In this document: positions 1 through 10,719 of the stretch, one piece after another | Layout: the number at the start of each line of letters is the position of its first letter | Position numbering within the stretch: position 1 is the first letter of the stretch | Origin: Choristoneura fumiferana | Taxonomy: Eukaryota > Arthropoda > Insecta > Lepidoptera > Tortricidae | Reading direction: 5' to 3' | Length of the DNA: 64,000 bases | Assembly (NCBI RefSeq): GCF_025370935.1 | Contig: NC_133478.1 | Span: forward strand, 15,419,468-15,483,467 | Made by a program: the position numbers and the translations under genes | Notes under the pieces: model-generated | What the model saw: the letters and a program-made list of their open reading frames with translations, nothing else | Databases searched by the model: none | Told to the model about the DNA's origin: nothing

Positions 1-20
1 TACTGTGAGTAAATCGTCTC

Positions 21-43
21 AGTTGTCCCATGATGGGACAACT
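21..43. repeat. Short perfect palindrome
   Basis: Two 11-bp arms (AGTTGTCCCAT and its complement) surround a single central G. Nothing else around it in the first 380 bases is recognisable; the sequence is AT-rich and non-coding. Confidence 0.6.
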
Positions 44-509
44 CAATGGGATTAGTGGGACAGACGGGCATTTCTCAACCAATTCTTATGAAAAGAACAT
101 CGATAATTACATGAAAGCCTATTTCGATTGCCTAAGTGGTAATTTAATATAGGAGATACAATCAGGACAATTATTTCCCCAGACAAATAATTGCCATCGA
201 ATATTATGGATAAACTTTATGTAAGTGAAGCCACGTGTAAATGCTTGTTGAAAATAACTTTCGGAGGCCATCGAGAACTTTCGTTTAACTCTGCTTTGTT
301 CTGTAGAGTCTCATCGGAGTCGAATAAATATTTATTAGCAGTGTTTAACTAAAAGTTGGGGCTATTAATGGAAAAGTAAATTGTTATCTGCCAGATTGTT
401 TGTCGTGAAGTTTAAGTTCAAAATAATAATGGATATAGCGACTGGTACTATTAATAAGGCTACGAGGCAAGCATTTGATCATAATAAATATCAGCCGTTG
501 GACATCTAC

Positions 510-562
510 TGAACATAGAGAGAGAGAGAGAAGAGAAAGAGAGAGAGATAGATAAAGGAAGA
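510..562. repeat. (GA)n-rich low-complexity tract
   Basis: Purine-rich GAGAGA run with interruptions. The long minus-strand reading frame across it is a run of Leu/Ser from the CT repeat and is not a gene. The flanks (44-509 and 563-824) show nothing recognisable. Confidence 0.7.
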
Positions 563-824
563 GAGAATGGATAGAATAAAAAAATAACATCGAATAAGTA
601 GTATAAAGTGGGCCACTCAGCATAATGTTACGGCAAGCCGCAACTCTGTTTTTCAGTGGGCCCATTTAATAACTAAAACATATAAAAACATACAACACAC
701 TATGACGACACGAACGCCAGCGGAAAGAAATAGGCCTCGATCAGCGCCTAATATGTAGTACTTACATCGTATTTGTAGAATTATGTTATAATATTCAATT
801 TTATTTCTATAACTAATCCTAGAG

Positions 825-1078
825 TTGTAAGCCGTTTAACCTACAAGTAGAGGATCGTGGGTTCAAGTCCGGACTCGCGTCTTCGAGTTTTTTGAAATTG
901 CATTTGAAATTACGAATTTTACGGTGAAGGAAAACAGGAAAAACCAGCCCAAACCTGCGAAGTGTTTCACTGGTGTGCGTGAAATTCCCAATCAGCACGA
1001 CCGTGTGGAAACTACCATCCGAGCCCTCTCATTCAGGCCTGTGTCTTGTAGTAGGACGTATATAAATCGAGATGTGAT
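825..1078 (+). mobile_element. SINE family A, degenerate copy
   Basis: Diverged copy of the tRNA-headed SINE seen more completely at 40105-40410. It keeps the B-box-like GTGGGTTCAAGTCC, the body motif GGTGAAGGAAAACA, AACCTGCGAAG and the 3' landmark GGACGTATATA. The tRNA-like A-box half is eroded. It has no coding role; reading frames across it are incidental. Confidence 0.65.
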
Positions 1079-2044
1079 GTACATTGAAATTGCAGAGAAA
1101 CCGACTCTATGTTTGCAGGCAAACTTTAATAAAGTTCTAGCACGTTTACAGAAGTAATATTCACAAGCAAACATCTAGACCGATGACCGGTCTAATTACT
1201 GACTGGGTCAGGCTTGGTAAATACAATGATCGGTGCAAACACACTTTATGTCCACTTTGTTGCGTACGCCGTCCGACTGATCGTCATGATTTCGCTGTTG
1301 TGTAAGGAAGCTAGGGCAGTGGGAACACTTTCTTCATGGGGGGCCAGAATGCATGCAGAATAATAGAGAAAAAAAGTCTTACTGTGTAAAACATAATAAA
1401 GAAAGTGTGTTTATTATGAACTTTACTAACTAACCTTGAAGGTTGTTGTTATAACAAAAATACACGCGGTATATTCGATATTTTTCACGTCTAATACACA
1501 ATTACGTGGGTTTTGATAGAAATTGCTCATTAAAATAAGATTTAGATGCTTCATAATCGTAATTTCAAAAGACGCACCCACGCCCAATCCTCTATCCGCA
1601 CATGGCAAGTAAATCACAATTTTACTTATAACAATTTATAAACTATTAAGTATATGTCTGTGTGACACATTATAGTGTTTTCGCCCAACTATACTTCCAC
1701 CTAAATCGTGTCGGCTTGCAAAGCTCGCTATGCTCGTTTTTAAGGTCCTGTATCCCAAGGGTGACAAACGGAACTTACTGACTGTCTATCACAGGGCTGA
1801 TCTTATGGACCGTAATACTTAGTACTGCTCTTCTAAACCACTAAACTCTTGACGGGGTGGGTGATCGTATTCATCGATTGAGACCAGTCGTGAACCTTTG
1901 TGACGATTTTCTTGGGAAAATAGTCTGATGGTTATCCCGTGCCTTCCACACTTCAGTGCTAAACTAGAGTTTAATTGGTAATAGATAGCGCTGCTACCTC
2001 TCTCATAAAAGGCCCCTTGTTCGCCTTTTCGACACTTACGGGTA
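1079..2044. other. Unannotated AT-rich stretch
   Basis: No reading frame with recognisable motifs, no obvious inverted or direct repeat, and no tRNA-like boxes were seen. Probably old intergenic sequence. Confidence 0.5.
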
Positions 2045-2049
2045 AAGAT

Positions 2050-2281
2050 AATCCATACTAGTCCATATACTAATATTATAAATGCGAAAGTGTGTTTGTG
2101 TGTTTGTCCGTCTTTCACGCCGTAACGGAGCAATGGATCGACGTGAATTTTTGCGTAGAGATAGTTTATGGGCCCGAGAGTGACAAAGGCTACTTTTATC
2201 CCGGAAAAATGCACAGTTCCCGAGGGAACAGCGCGCGATAACCGAATACCACGCGGGCGGAGCCGCTGACAAAAAACTAGT
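2050..2281 (-). mobile_element. Dispersed repeat C (GCCCGCG...TATGGAT type), minus strand
   Basis: Reads on the minus strand from ACTAGT...GGCTCCGCCCGCG through GGAACTGTGCATTTTTCCGG and AAAGTAGCC to TAATATTAGTATATGG...GGAT. The same order of blocks occurs at 4274-4444, 22199-22390, 25540-25743 and 60220-60411, which defines the family. Such repeats are extremely common in lepidopteran genomes; the superfamily is not assigned here. Confidence 0.75.
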
Positions 2282-2282
2282 A

Positions 2283-2532
2283 ATAAATAAATAAATATCA
2301 TGGGACACTTGACACCAATTAACCTAGTCCCAAGCTAAGCAAAGCTTGTACTATGGATACTAGGCAACGGATAAACATACTCATGTAGATAAATTAAATA
2401 CATATTAAACATCCAAGACCCGAGAACAAACATTCGTATTATTCATAGAAATATCTGCCCCGGCCGGGAATCGAACCCGGGACCTCAAGCTTCGTAGTCA
2501 GGTTCTCTAACCACTTGGCCATCCGGACGGTC
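2283..2532 (-). mobile_element. SINE family B (tRNA-derived), full length
   Basis: On the minus strand it starts with a tRNA-like head: A-box-like TGGCCAAGTGG and B box GGTTCGATTCC, inside CCCGGGTTCGATTCCCGG. A unique body (TTTGTTCTCGGGTCTTGG, GGACTAGGTTAATTGGTGTC) follows, and it ends in an ATTTATTTATTT tail. Pol III-transcribed, moved by a partner LINE (family knowledge). Other copies: 13849-14571, 16421-16528 and 29396-29657. Confidence 0.85.
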
Positions 2533-2667
2533 GGTCGGTAAAGATGGATCTATCTTATTCCGAGCACGGCACAAACTATTTTTCATCACACTTGCTCGTA
2601 AACAGTGTCGTAACATGCAGGCTACCTTAGTTGCAACCCCCCAAATAAAACCCTCGACCTTAATGTG

Positions 2668-2753
2668 CTTGTCATGAAACCCGTGGTCGGTAAATGAGTC
2701 ATTGCGTTACACATTTCTTGTCATGAAGCCAAGGTCGGTAAATGAGTCAGTGC
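2668..2753. repeat. Two-unit direct tandem repeat, ~49-bp period
   Basis: CTTGTCATGAA followed by GGTCGGTAAATGAGTCA occurs at 2668 and again at 2717, with a few substitutions between units. Confidence 0.6.
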
Positions 2754-2937
2754 CCGTACTGATGGTGCTGCGCGCTGCTGCAGACACAGGACCACATGCA
2801 CACGCACGTTGCGGCGCATGCGAGGAGGTAGAGGGCGATGCTGCTAAGAGCACAGCCTAAGGTATCGCCAATATTTGGAACAATTATATTTTTTTCTTTT
2901 AGAAATATAAAATTATACTCGCAAATGTGATGAAAAA

Positions 2938-3065
2938 CATTGTATGTCGCACGGGCGGTACTAGAATTACGAACATCGACTCATTAAAGCCCTCAGTCTT
3001 CGACTTCGGGCTTCTAATAGACTCTCGTTCGTAATTCCTTGTTTACCGCCCTTAAGACACAATGT
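2938..3065. repeat. Imperfect palindromic element (MITE-like)
   Basis: Arms match as inverted repeats over ~50 bp with mismatches: GGGCGGTA, GAATTACGAAC and AAGCCC on the left have complements in the right arm in the proper order. Non-coding. Superfamily unknown because no clear target duplication was found. Confidence 0.6.
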
Positions 3066-3486
3066 ACTATTCTGCACCAGTATAATAAATAACTATTACA
3101 TGAGCTAGTGCTGAAGCCGCAAACATTTGTATGGCAGCAACAATGCAACTACTTGTATTGTCCCTAATTAACGAAACTTCATTGGTACGGAGATCAAATG
3201 TCTTGCTTTCCCGAACCCTTTGTCTGCCGAAACTGTTGGACTTCGGTCACTTCAAAGGGAAATTGAATTTCAGTTGATGTTACTGCATTTTGAGCTTTGT
3301 AAAGGAAACGTGCTCAATTAGTGTAGGTACGTTATACTATTTGGAATTTACGGTAACGAGGAGATGAAAAGAGTCTGGTTTTAGAAGAGCGATCGAAAAC
3401 TTAAGTGCTTCGTGATCGAACAGTAAAAAAATTGGAGGGGTCCCAATCAACCAATATAGTAAATAAAATGACCCCACAATGCATCA
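3066..3486. other. Unannotated stretch
   Basis: AT-rich DNA with no recognisable element or coding motif. Confidence 0.45.
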
Positions 3487-3764
3487 TTATCAATCATCAT
3501 TATCCCAACCCACAGCTGGGCATAGGCTTCCTCTCAGTATGAGAGGGCTTGAGCCGTAATTCCCACGCGGGCCCGGTGCGGATTGGGAACTTCACACACA
3601 CCATAGAATAGTTTCACAGATTGTGCAGGTTGCCTCACGGTGTTTTTCTTCACGGTAAAGTGCGTGGTTTTAAAATACAATTTCGAAAACTCAGAGATCC
3701 GAGCCCAGGTTTGAACCCACGACCCATTGCTTGAAAGGCCACATGTCACACCGCCACCACGGCC
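3487..3764 (-). mobile_element. SINE family A, minus strand, diverged
   Basis: On the minus strand: tRNA-like head (GGCCGTGGTGGC), B-box region GTGGGTTCAAACC, body GTGAAGAAAAACACCGTGAGG, GTTCCCAATCCGCACC, and a tail near CAGCTGTGGGTTGGGATAATGATGA. Substitutions throughout suggest an older copy than its neighbour at 3892. Confidence 0.75.
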
Positions 3765-3879
3765 ATAATCAGCGAGTAACTATGTACGAGGCCACTATGT
3801 ACATAAAATAAATATACTGAGCGAAAATCTGGCCCTCAAATGTATGCAGTAATAGGTCATTTTGTATGTAGATTGGGCC

Positions 3880-3891
3880 AAAGTTTGTACC
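3880..3891. repeat. Target-site duplication, left copy
   Basis: AAAGTTTGTACC, repeated exactly at 4192-4203 on the other side of the SINE. Confidence 0.85.
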
Positions 3892-4191
3892 ATCATCCCA
3901 GCCTATATACGTCCCACTGCTGGGCACAGGCCTCCTCTCAGAACAAGAGGGCTTGGGCCATAGTTCCCACGCGGGCCCAGTGCGGATTGGGAACTTCACA
4001 CACACCATTGAATTGCTTCGCAGGTTTGTGCAGGTTTCCTCACGATGTTTTCCTTCACCGCAAAGCTCGTGGTAAATTTCAATTGAATTTCAAATTAATT
4101 TCGAAAAACTCAGAGGTGCCAGCCGGGGTTTGAACCCATGACCCTCAGCTTGAGAGGCAATGGGTCAAACCACTATGCCACCACGGCTTCT
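3892..4191 (-). mobile_element. SINE family A, full length with 12-bp TSD
   Basis: 300-bp tRNA-derived SINE on the minus strand. It runs from the head (GCCGTGGTGGCATAGTGG, B-box region GGGTTCAAACCCC) through the GGTGAAGGAAAACATCGTGA body to GGGACGTATATAGGCTGGGA and (GAT)n. It is bracketed by an exact 12-bp duplication AAAGTTTGTACC, so both ends are fixed by the sequence. Host-genome retroposon without coding capacity. Confidence 0.9.
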
Positions 4192-4203
4192 AAAGTTTGT
4201 ACC
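4192..4203. repeat. Target-site duplication, right copy
   Basis: Second copy of AAAGTTTGTACC flanking the SINE. Confidence 0.85.
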
Positions 4204-4273
4204 GCTGAGTAATTTTGTTTTAAAGGGAGTCCGCCTAACACTCTATTTGTAGATGCGAACGATTATAGCATAT

Positions 4274-4444
4274 ACTAGCTTCTGCCCGCGACTTCGCCCG
4301 CGGGGAATTCGGTTATCGCGCGCTGTTCCCTCGGGAACTGTGCATTTTCTGGGATAAAAAGTAGCCTAAGTCACCTCTGGCCCATAAACTATCTATGTCA
4401 AAAATCACGTCGATCTGTCGCTCGATTTATAATATTAGTATGGA
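4274..4444 (+). mobile_element. Dispersed repeat C
   Basis: ACTAGCTTCTGCCCGCGACT at the start, GGGAACTGTGCATTTT in the middle and ATTTATAATATTAGTATGGA at the end. It is shortened before the end relative to the other copies: the ACACAAACACAC segment is missing. Confidence 0.8.
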
Positions 4445-5127
4445 TTTTGACATACTATAAATTTATATGGAACTTTCGGTGCGGGAGTCCAACTCGCACT
4501 TGGGGCCGTTTTTTAACGTTCCATCTCAAAAATAACAGAAATATTAAAGCGCCTAACATATGAACATTTCGGTATCATTCTGGAACAGAATACATTAATA
4601 TCTAAATCTAAGGCGTATTATAAAATTAAGGACTATATCATGGACAGTGATATTTGAAAGAAAGAAAAGAAAGAAAGAAAGGTTTATTTTGGCTCCAAAA
4701 GTACCACCTAAAACTAAGACTAGAACTAGCACTAAAACTATGTTACTTGGTGACACGGCAGGATACCAAAAAAGGGTCTCCACTCAGCATGTGTTGCCGC
4801 ACATTATGTGCAGTAACGCTGGTTTTCTGTGGAGCCCAAATTTCCAAATTTGGAAATGAATCCGATCCGCATAGGCGATCACTTACTTCAATTTCTACTT
4901 TTTGCTGAAACTCAAGTGTAAGTACTTAAATTTGCATTCAAACATTTACAAAAATTAATTTCAAACATTTTCGTTATTACTATGGAAAACATAAATGTGT
5001 TGGACATGTCTAAAATTACAATAATCCTGTGAACTGCCATATGTTAAAGACACGTGTTACAATGTTTTTGGCATTACTACCATTACCAAAAAAAACTTAA
5101 ATATTGGACCTGCTTAAAATTACAGTT
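4445..5127. other. Unannotated stretch with (GAAA)n
   Basis: Contains a GAAA-rich microsatellite at about 4656-4680 followed by TTTATTTTGGCTCC. A similar junction occurs at about 17470-17500, so this may be the end of another repeat. Otherwise nothing recognisable. Confidence 0.45.
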
Positions 5128-5340
5128 TATCATTATCATCGTCGTCGTATTAGCTGTAGGATGTCCACTGTTGGACTTCAGTTGCTTCGGTTAGGAAGCA
5201 GCATTAGTAACGGTGGCTGTGAACCATGAACCTGCGGCTTTAACCAGGTCACCTGTCCATCCCGTTGATGGACCTCCTACGCTACGCTTGTCGATCGGCG
5301 ATCTCAATTCGAGAATTTGTCAGCCATAACGTGCATCATT
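5128..5340 (-). mobile_element. RTE-type non-LTR 3' end, degenerate
   Basis: Minus strand. The block order matches the fragment at 62183-62393 (TGGACATCCTACAGCT, CTGGTTAAAGCCGCAGG, TCCATCAACGGGATGG) and it ends in a CGACGACGATGATAATGATA tail. It corresponds to the extreme C-terminus and tail of an RTE-like ORF2. Stops and indels make it non-coding. Confidence 0.65.
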
Positions 5341-5531
5341 TGTTCTCTGTGCTAGTATAGCCGGCCTAGCTACTCTTAATTCGCATAAGTTGTTTATTAT
5401 ACTCTAGAGTTACTTTGGTTGGTAATACATTCTAGGGTAACACAAGTCTAAGTTTTCGTTGTTACAAGATTTAATTCTTTCCTTAGCCGTATCTTTTCTA
5501 GGTGACTTATTAAATACAACATCAACTCCTA

Positions 5532-5768
5532 AAAAAATTTGGAAACCCCCGACTTTGTCGCTTCAAAGTTCAATATTTCAGAAACGGCTAAACTTATTGT
5601 GATAAAACATGTCTAAGCACCATCGCTAGAAAACCTGCTTTCAAATAAAAAAACCGCATTCAAATCGGTCCACCCGTTTAAGAGCTACGGTGCAGACAGA
5701 CACACGACATACGACACACATAGCGATCAAACTTATAACACCCCTCTTCTTGCGTCGGGGTTTTAAAA
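5532..5768 (+). mobile_element. Dispersed repeat D
   Basis: Blocks GGAAACCCCCGAC, AACGGCTAAACTTATTGTGA, ACCCGTTTAAGAGCTACGGT, CAGACAGACACACGAC and TATAACACCCCTCTTCTTGC, then TCGGGGTTTTAAAAAC. The second copy at 17530-17951 has the same order and is interrupted by a MITE. No coding sense. Confidence 0.7.
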
Positions 5769-6199
5769 ACAAGGCTCTATAAACCCAAGTGCACTTCAGT
5801 ACGATACAACAGAGCTGTTTATTCAAGAAGAAAATTGCAATACACTTTAATACGTCCCGCCGCAACTTAGGGAATATTCCTTTGGAGGACGGTAATCGAG
5901 CACGTCCGTGCAATGTACGAACGCCGCCGCACAACACGCATATTGGCTCACGTGTGGCCAACTTAGAGGGTCCTAAACGTGGAGTGATTCCGCTCGCAAT
6001 GAGCTGTTTTCGACGAAAATAAACAGCGTTTCTATTTATTTTTGTAGTTTACTCCTTGATTTTGTTTGATATAAGGCCCTTATGGAAAAATTATGATAGA
6101 CAGAATTAATAGGAACAAGCGTTAGCACTAAAGCATTACTTTTTTCTGCGCATCCATCGTACTCCACGTTCCACATAAGTAGGGGAAAAATCACTTGAG
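5769..6199. other. Unannotated stretch
   Basis: Moderately AT-rich. Short overlapping reading frames on both strands have no recognisable motif and no homopolymer or tail structure. Confidence 0.4.
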
Positions 6200-6535
6200 T
6201 GACTATGTGTGTGTCCCACTGCTGGCTTCCACATCTGGCGGGTGACACTCTTTTCCGGCCCGGATAATACCGACATGGAAATATACCAACCCTGTTTTTT
6301 GTTTACACGCCCATTGAAACTGAAATGAGCTTCTATGGATGTGGACACGAAAAACAGGGTCGGTATTTCCATGTCGGTATTATCCGGGCTGGGAAAGAGT
6401 GTCACCCCATCCGGCCACTTGCTCAGTTCTGCGTCCAGGTCATCTCGCCATCTACGCCTCGCCCTGCCTTGCCGTCGGTGGCTGTCGAGCAGCAGCCACC
6501 ATGTGGCTATGTGTGTGATCTTTGAGAAGCATCCA
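6200..6535 (-). mobile_element. RTE-type fragment interrupted by a MITE
   Basis: Minus-strand debris of an RTE-like C-terminus/3' end. CCAGCAGTGGGACACAC near the distal end and AGGCGTAGATGGCGAGATGA are the same kind of segment as at 32086-32712. A palindromic MITE at 6240-6407 splits it. Too decayed to translate. Confidence 0.5.
6240..6407. mobile_element. hAT-like MITE, 168 bp, 8-bp TSD
   Basis: Long terminal inverted repeats begin GGGTGACACTCTTTTCCGG and continue through GATAATACCGACATGG. The flanks carry CATCTGGC (6232-6239) and CATCCGGC (6408-6415), an 8-bp duplication with one difference. An 8-bp duplication fits hAT superfamily non-autonomous elements (established for hAT). A relative lies at 32253-32427. 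Confidence 0.75.
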
Positions 6536-8327
6536 GCAGATAAAGCCGGCTTAATCCCATTGAGCTATGGCGCTCATTTTCCCATCATCAGCGATTCGAG
6601 TTTTGGTTTACGCCTGACATTAAGACTGAAAACAAAAACAATTAAAAAAAGTCAGTAAAAACCACACTTTATTTAAAAAGGTTGCCTACCCTGGATGTAA
6701 TTATCTGTAATATATAGATTTTTGTACTAATTCGTGGTATGCAATAAAGCATATTTGTATTGTATTGTTGTCTGTCAGTAACAATAAGTACCTACTCTAT
6801 TCCTCTATTACACAGGTAAAGTTCGCGAAAGGCAAAGCATTATTTTTTATTTAATTATTAATACCTACCAACCAATAACATTAAATTCTGTAGACTTAGG
6901 CCGTGTCCGTTTCCAATCGAGCCTCAATCAGGCTCAGCGCAAAACCGCTTATCTTAAAAACCCGCGCACGCCGTGCGGCTAACGAACCCTTTTGCCAAAG
7001 TATTGGATATTCCCTAGTTTGATTGGAAAATTTAATGTGTTTCCGATCTGTGTAAGGTCAGTGTGTAGGTATACTTTATAAGTTGGTACAGAAGGCAAAG
7101 CCATCTTTACCAGGTAATGTATTTGTGGCATAGTTTTATCCATGTTTGGATAGTGAAAATTGCGTTTTCGATAAAGCGTAAATAGACTGGATACGTAGTG
7201 TCATAACAACCCGACCCCAACTGGGTTGCCTGAATGGTATTAGGTACATATACTGTACATCTGTACTGTATATTGTACATAAACACATAAAACATACAGT
7301 TTAGGTAGAGAGATCAATGTACAAAAGTGAACTTGTTGACAAGTATTGCAAAGACATACCCATCTCACGCTACTCTCCAGGTTTATCGTCATCGAAATCT
7401 AAGACTTGGACTCTTGTCGGTGGAGTAATTGTCACTTGCTTTTTCTTCCACCTGTCTTGACTATCAAAGTTGCCTAACGAAAATGTTCACTTCACCCAAC
7501 TGATAAGCACCTAGATTAGCATTTTTTTTAACTCTATTTCTTTTTTTAATGCAATTTTCAATGTACTTTTCAGGAATTATCATGAAACTTATTAAAACCC
7601 CGGAACTTTAATTCGGTTTCCAGAGCTAGGTACAAAGCAGTAGGCCAAGGCTATAAAATGACGACTGCTTCCCTGGCTACATAGAAAATATCAAATGACG
7701 TTTTTCTCAGAATAGAGCCCGAGACTTGAAATTGCCTCCTTAGCGCCTGCCCAATAATTTGCTAGGGTGTGTATTCCGTGCCAGTTAATCGTCCCACGGT
7801 ACGCCGGCACGTACGCAGTATTTTCTCGGGACTGACGACAGCCTATCAAAGAATCGTTGGATGGGACACACGGGGGAGAAAAGCATAAACTCATGATGCA
7901 TAAAGTATGATGAATGAGTGTTGATGTGTCAACATTTCTAGAGACCGATTATGTCTAGAGACACATTTGGAATCGCATTCGAATTCACCACTTCTTTCCA
8001 TCATCCGGTTTACGGCAAGGGTAGAAAGAGACGGCAGGGTGCGGCGTTGGAAACCTCCCCGAAAGCTCGGGCGTTACAGCTACTTTCAATCTGGGGCGTT
8101 AGAACTCATGGGGTGGGGATGGGTAACGCTGGGGCCGGGTGTACCATGAACAACAACGGTACTATTTAATTCGTAAATTAGTTAGCCGTTGGCTAATTTC
8201 CGACCAGGGGTGGGGTGGAGAGGTGAACCAGTGACATTGATTGCGGATGGTCCTACCCTGCGGGCCTTTTGTCGGACTCGCAATAAAACCGCCTTCCGGC
8301 CAAAACACATTGCAAAAAATGTGTACA
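6536..8327. other. Unannotated stretch
   Basis: AT-rich, no coding motif. The piece at about 6740-6770 (GTGGTATGCAATAAAGCATA then TTGTATTG) resembles the 3' end of the non-LTR tail seen at 21985-22125 and may be a remnant. Confidence 0.4.
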
Positions 8328-8458
8328 TAATTAAGGGCTTTAGTTAAGAAAACTTATTTGATTCCTTTGTGTTACGAAAGTTAGTCATACAAAATATTTG
8401 GGTAACTTTCATAACACAAAGGAATCAATAAAGTTTTCTTAACTAAAGCCCTTAATTA
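8328..8458. mobile_element. Palindromic MITE, 131 bp
   Basis: Almost perfect hairpin: arms of ~55 bp beginning TAATTAAGGGCTTTAGTTAA with the complement at the right end. It can be read as a GGGCTTTAG...CTAAAGCCC element between TTAA duplications. Non-coding. Confidence 0.75.
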
Positions 8459-8528
8459 ACTTTTTTTTTTCCAATTCACCCTTCTTGCTATTAATCAATG
8501 GCTTCCTTTCAACTTCCATAACTCCTGA

Positions 8529-8655
8529 GGCCGTATTGTCTAACACGAGGGTGCCCGCAATCACATTCGCCATCTCTTTCTACCCTCATCTTACGCCGTG
8601 TGATAGAAAGACGCGGTGAAAATGATTTTGATTCAGTGTGTTAAACAATAAGGCC
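8529..8655. mobile_element. Inverted-repeat element (MITE-like), 127 bp
   Basis: GGCCGTATTGTCTAACAC at the left pairs with GTGTTAAACAATAAGGCC at the right (2 mismatches). Inner sequence has GATGG/CTTTCTA blocks but no reading frame. Confidence 0.65.
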
Positions 8656-8657
8656 AG

Positions 8658-8777
8658 TGGCCCATTTCACGAAGCTACAAGTTGTCAATTTACAAACGGT
8701 AGTCTCTTTTCAACGCATACTGTTAAACAAAGACTACCGCTTGTAAATTGTAACTTGTAGCTTCTTGAAATAAGCCC
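8658..8777. mobile_element. Inverted-repeat element (MITE-like), 120 bp
   Basis: Arms CATTTCACGAAGCTACAAGT... and ...ACTTGTAGCTTCTTGAAAT pair over ~45 bp, including CGGTAGTCT/AGACTACCG. It abuts the previous element by two bases. Confidence 0.7.
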
Positions 8778-9703
8778 TAGGTCTAATATAAAATTAGGCC
8801 TCTACGTTGTAACAACAACTAACTTTGAAAAAATAATTGTTTATTTTTCTTCTAAGAATAGGTACCGTCGTAACTTTGAGGCAGTGTGTCTTCGGGATCT
8901 GCTCACATAAGCAACGGAATGACAATGGAAGGGATTGTAATGAACTTCTATTACACGTGATAAATCTTCGCGTCATTCGTTTTGAAATCGTGATATTTTC
9001 TCTCTCTCACTCACGGGAACGGGGCATAATGTCCTTTAATTAAGTGGATTTTGTATTTTTATCACATTTATTGATTTTGAGATATATTATGTCGTAGTCT
9101 CTTTTTTTATTGAATCAGTTTTACGGAACCTAAAGAACTAATACGGCTTAATGTGATTGCAGATCTTTTTAAAGAAACTATGTTTTTGTTCAAATCATGC
9201 TAGTGAAATCGTTTTTTGAAAATGGAGAAAAATTTTTGACATAGACATAGACTATGTCTATGTCTAAAACTTTTGAGAGTTAAAAACTGAATTGGAGCAG
9301 ATTTAATGCTTTTAATCATGGTGGTGATTTACCTAATAAATCCAAAAAATAATTATATTTAACGCTTGGAAATTAATTATAGTCTATTGTAAGAACAAGT
9401 CAGTTCTATCACCTTCTGAACCACACGGAAACGCTGGTATATATTTGAGAAACATTTTATGTTGTCTCTGTTATTTAAATTTGCACTTTATGATAATAAT
9501 ACTAGGTTGAGATTAGATCACGTTGAAGAAACCAACATACAACCTTACAATGGTGACTCAGCGAAATGAAAAGCATTTAGTTGACTCTCTGGGCTTCAAG
9601 CGACCGGCTGAATTATTCTTTAGAATATTGCAAGGTTGTCATTCGTGGGGCGATTAATAAGACGCATTTTTTTCACTAAAGTCAACATAATATAAAGGAA
9701 ATG

Positions 9704-9704
<1 letters not shown>
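8778..9704. other. Unannotated stretch with a 27-bp palindrome
   Basis: AT-rich. The only structure seen is GACATAGACATAG / CTATGTCTATGTC around one A at 9238-9264. Confidence 0.5.

Positions 9705-9759
<55 letters not shown>
9705..9759. repeat. (TG)n microsatellite
   Basis: About 27 uninterrupted TG units. Confidence 0.95.
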
Positions 9760-9762
<3 letters not shown>

Positions 9763-9767
9763 CGGCA

Positions 9768-9915
9768 AGTGCAGCATAGGACTTCCACCAACGAGATGGA
9801 CGGAAGAAGTCTCGGATTCACGGTGGATGCATGTCCCTTCCAACCCAAGCAATAGAGGTTAGGGAGGTTCACGGTGGAGGCCTGTGTCCAACGTTGGACG
9901 TTCTGCGGCTGGTAT
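9768..9915 (+). mobile_element. RTE-type non-LTR 3' fragment, degenerate
   Basis: Plus-strand remnant with ATCGGCAAGTGCAGCATAGG, CCACCAACGAGATGGACGG, GGAGGCCTGTGTCCAACG and TGGACGTTCTGCGGCTG, the same block order as 62183-62393 read on the minus strand. No tail repeat is preserved. Confidence 0.6.
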
Positions 9916-10719
9916 GATTACAGGTGGTAGATTACAGATGTATATTTAGGACATACGACATACGAATACAAGTTAGGTTGACTGGTGGCATGCTTTTAAA
10001 TATGATTCATGGTGAAATTTTACGTGTTGATTATTATAATTTATAGGTACAATTCGGTCCAACTTAAAAAACAAAAAGCACTGTGAATGGTGATCTTTAG
10101 CCATTTTAGTTCCGTTTTGAAATAATGAAGGCGCATCCAGACAAACTATTTTCTTATAAATGGACGGACAGATATTGTTGTGGAAAACTTGTTTTTTTTT
10201 CCTCTCATTGTTTGGCCTTTTCTTGAGATTTCATATTTTCTTGTATACCTATTTTCTGTTATATTTTACTATGGAAATAATACTAAAAGTTAAACTTAGT
10301 ATAATTGACACGGACAAAACGAAACTAAAAATTGATTCATCTTTTAGTTAGTGAATGCGTCGAAAGGGGTCAAAAGTAACCATGGTCTACTTTTAGTTGA
10401 TTATTATTTTAAATGTAAACTAACAAGAGTAGAGACGAGTGGAATAAAATGGGGAGCTAGCACTAATGAATTGAATGAAAGTAATGTCACTTTGTCAATG
10501 TGTGAGTGCCGATTAACTGCCGTTGTTATACAGGGGTATCTTCAATATTTTTTGCACAAGCACTTAATACTTCATAAAACATCATTATCACTATCACTTA
10601 TAAAGTCAACCAACATTTATTGATGATGGTGATGATGAGTGGTGATCTCTTACCATCAGGAGACCCACTTTTTTGTGATACATAATGTACATTAGCTAAT
10701 ATTATTCACTCATTCGTAA
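9916..10719. other. Unannotated stretch
   Basis: AT-rich; two short reading frames show no motifs. A piece near 10650 (CTTACCATCAGGAGACCCAC) resembles the 3' end of the non-LTR family ending at 39073. Confidence 0.4.

Noticed and set aside
384..665. Leu/Ser-rich minus-strand reading frame
   Set aside because: Generated by a GA/CT microsatellite; no start context or domain.
1819..2301. 160-residue minus-strand frame
   Set aside because: Runs through repeat C and the edge of SINE B; the same peptide pieces recur wherever repeat C occurs (22112-22423, 60133-60474, 25395-25769).
2455..2530. Possible tRNA gene
   Set aside because: Has good A and B boxes, but continues into the SINE B body, recurs at 14495-14571 and 29585-29657, and lacks a proper acceptor pairing and terminator; it is a SINE head.
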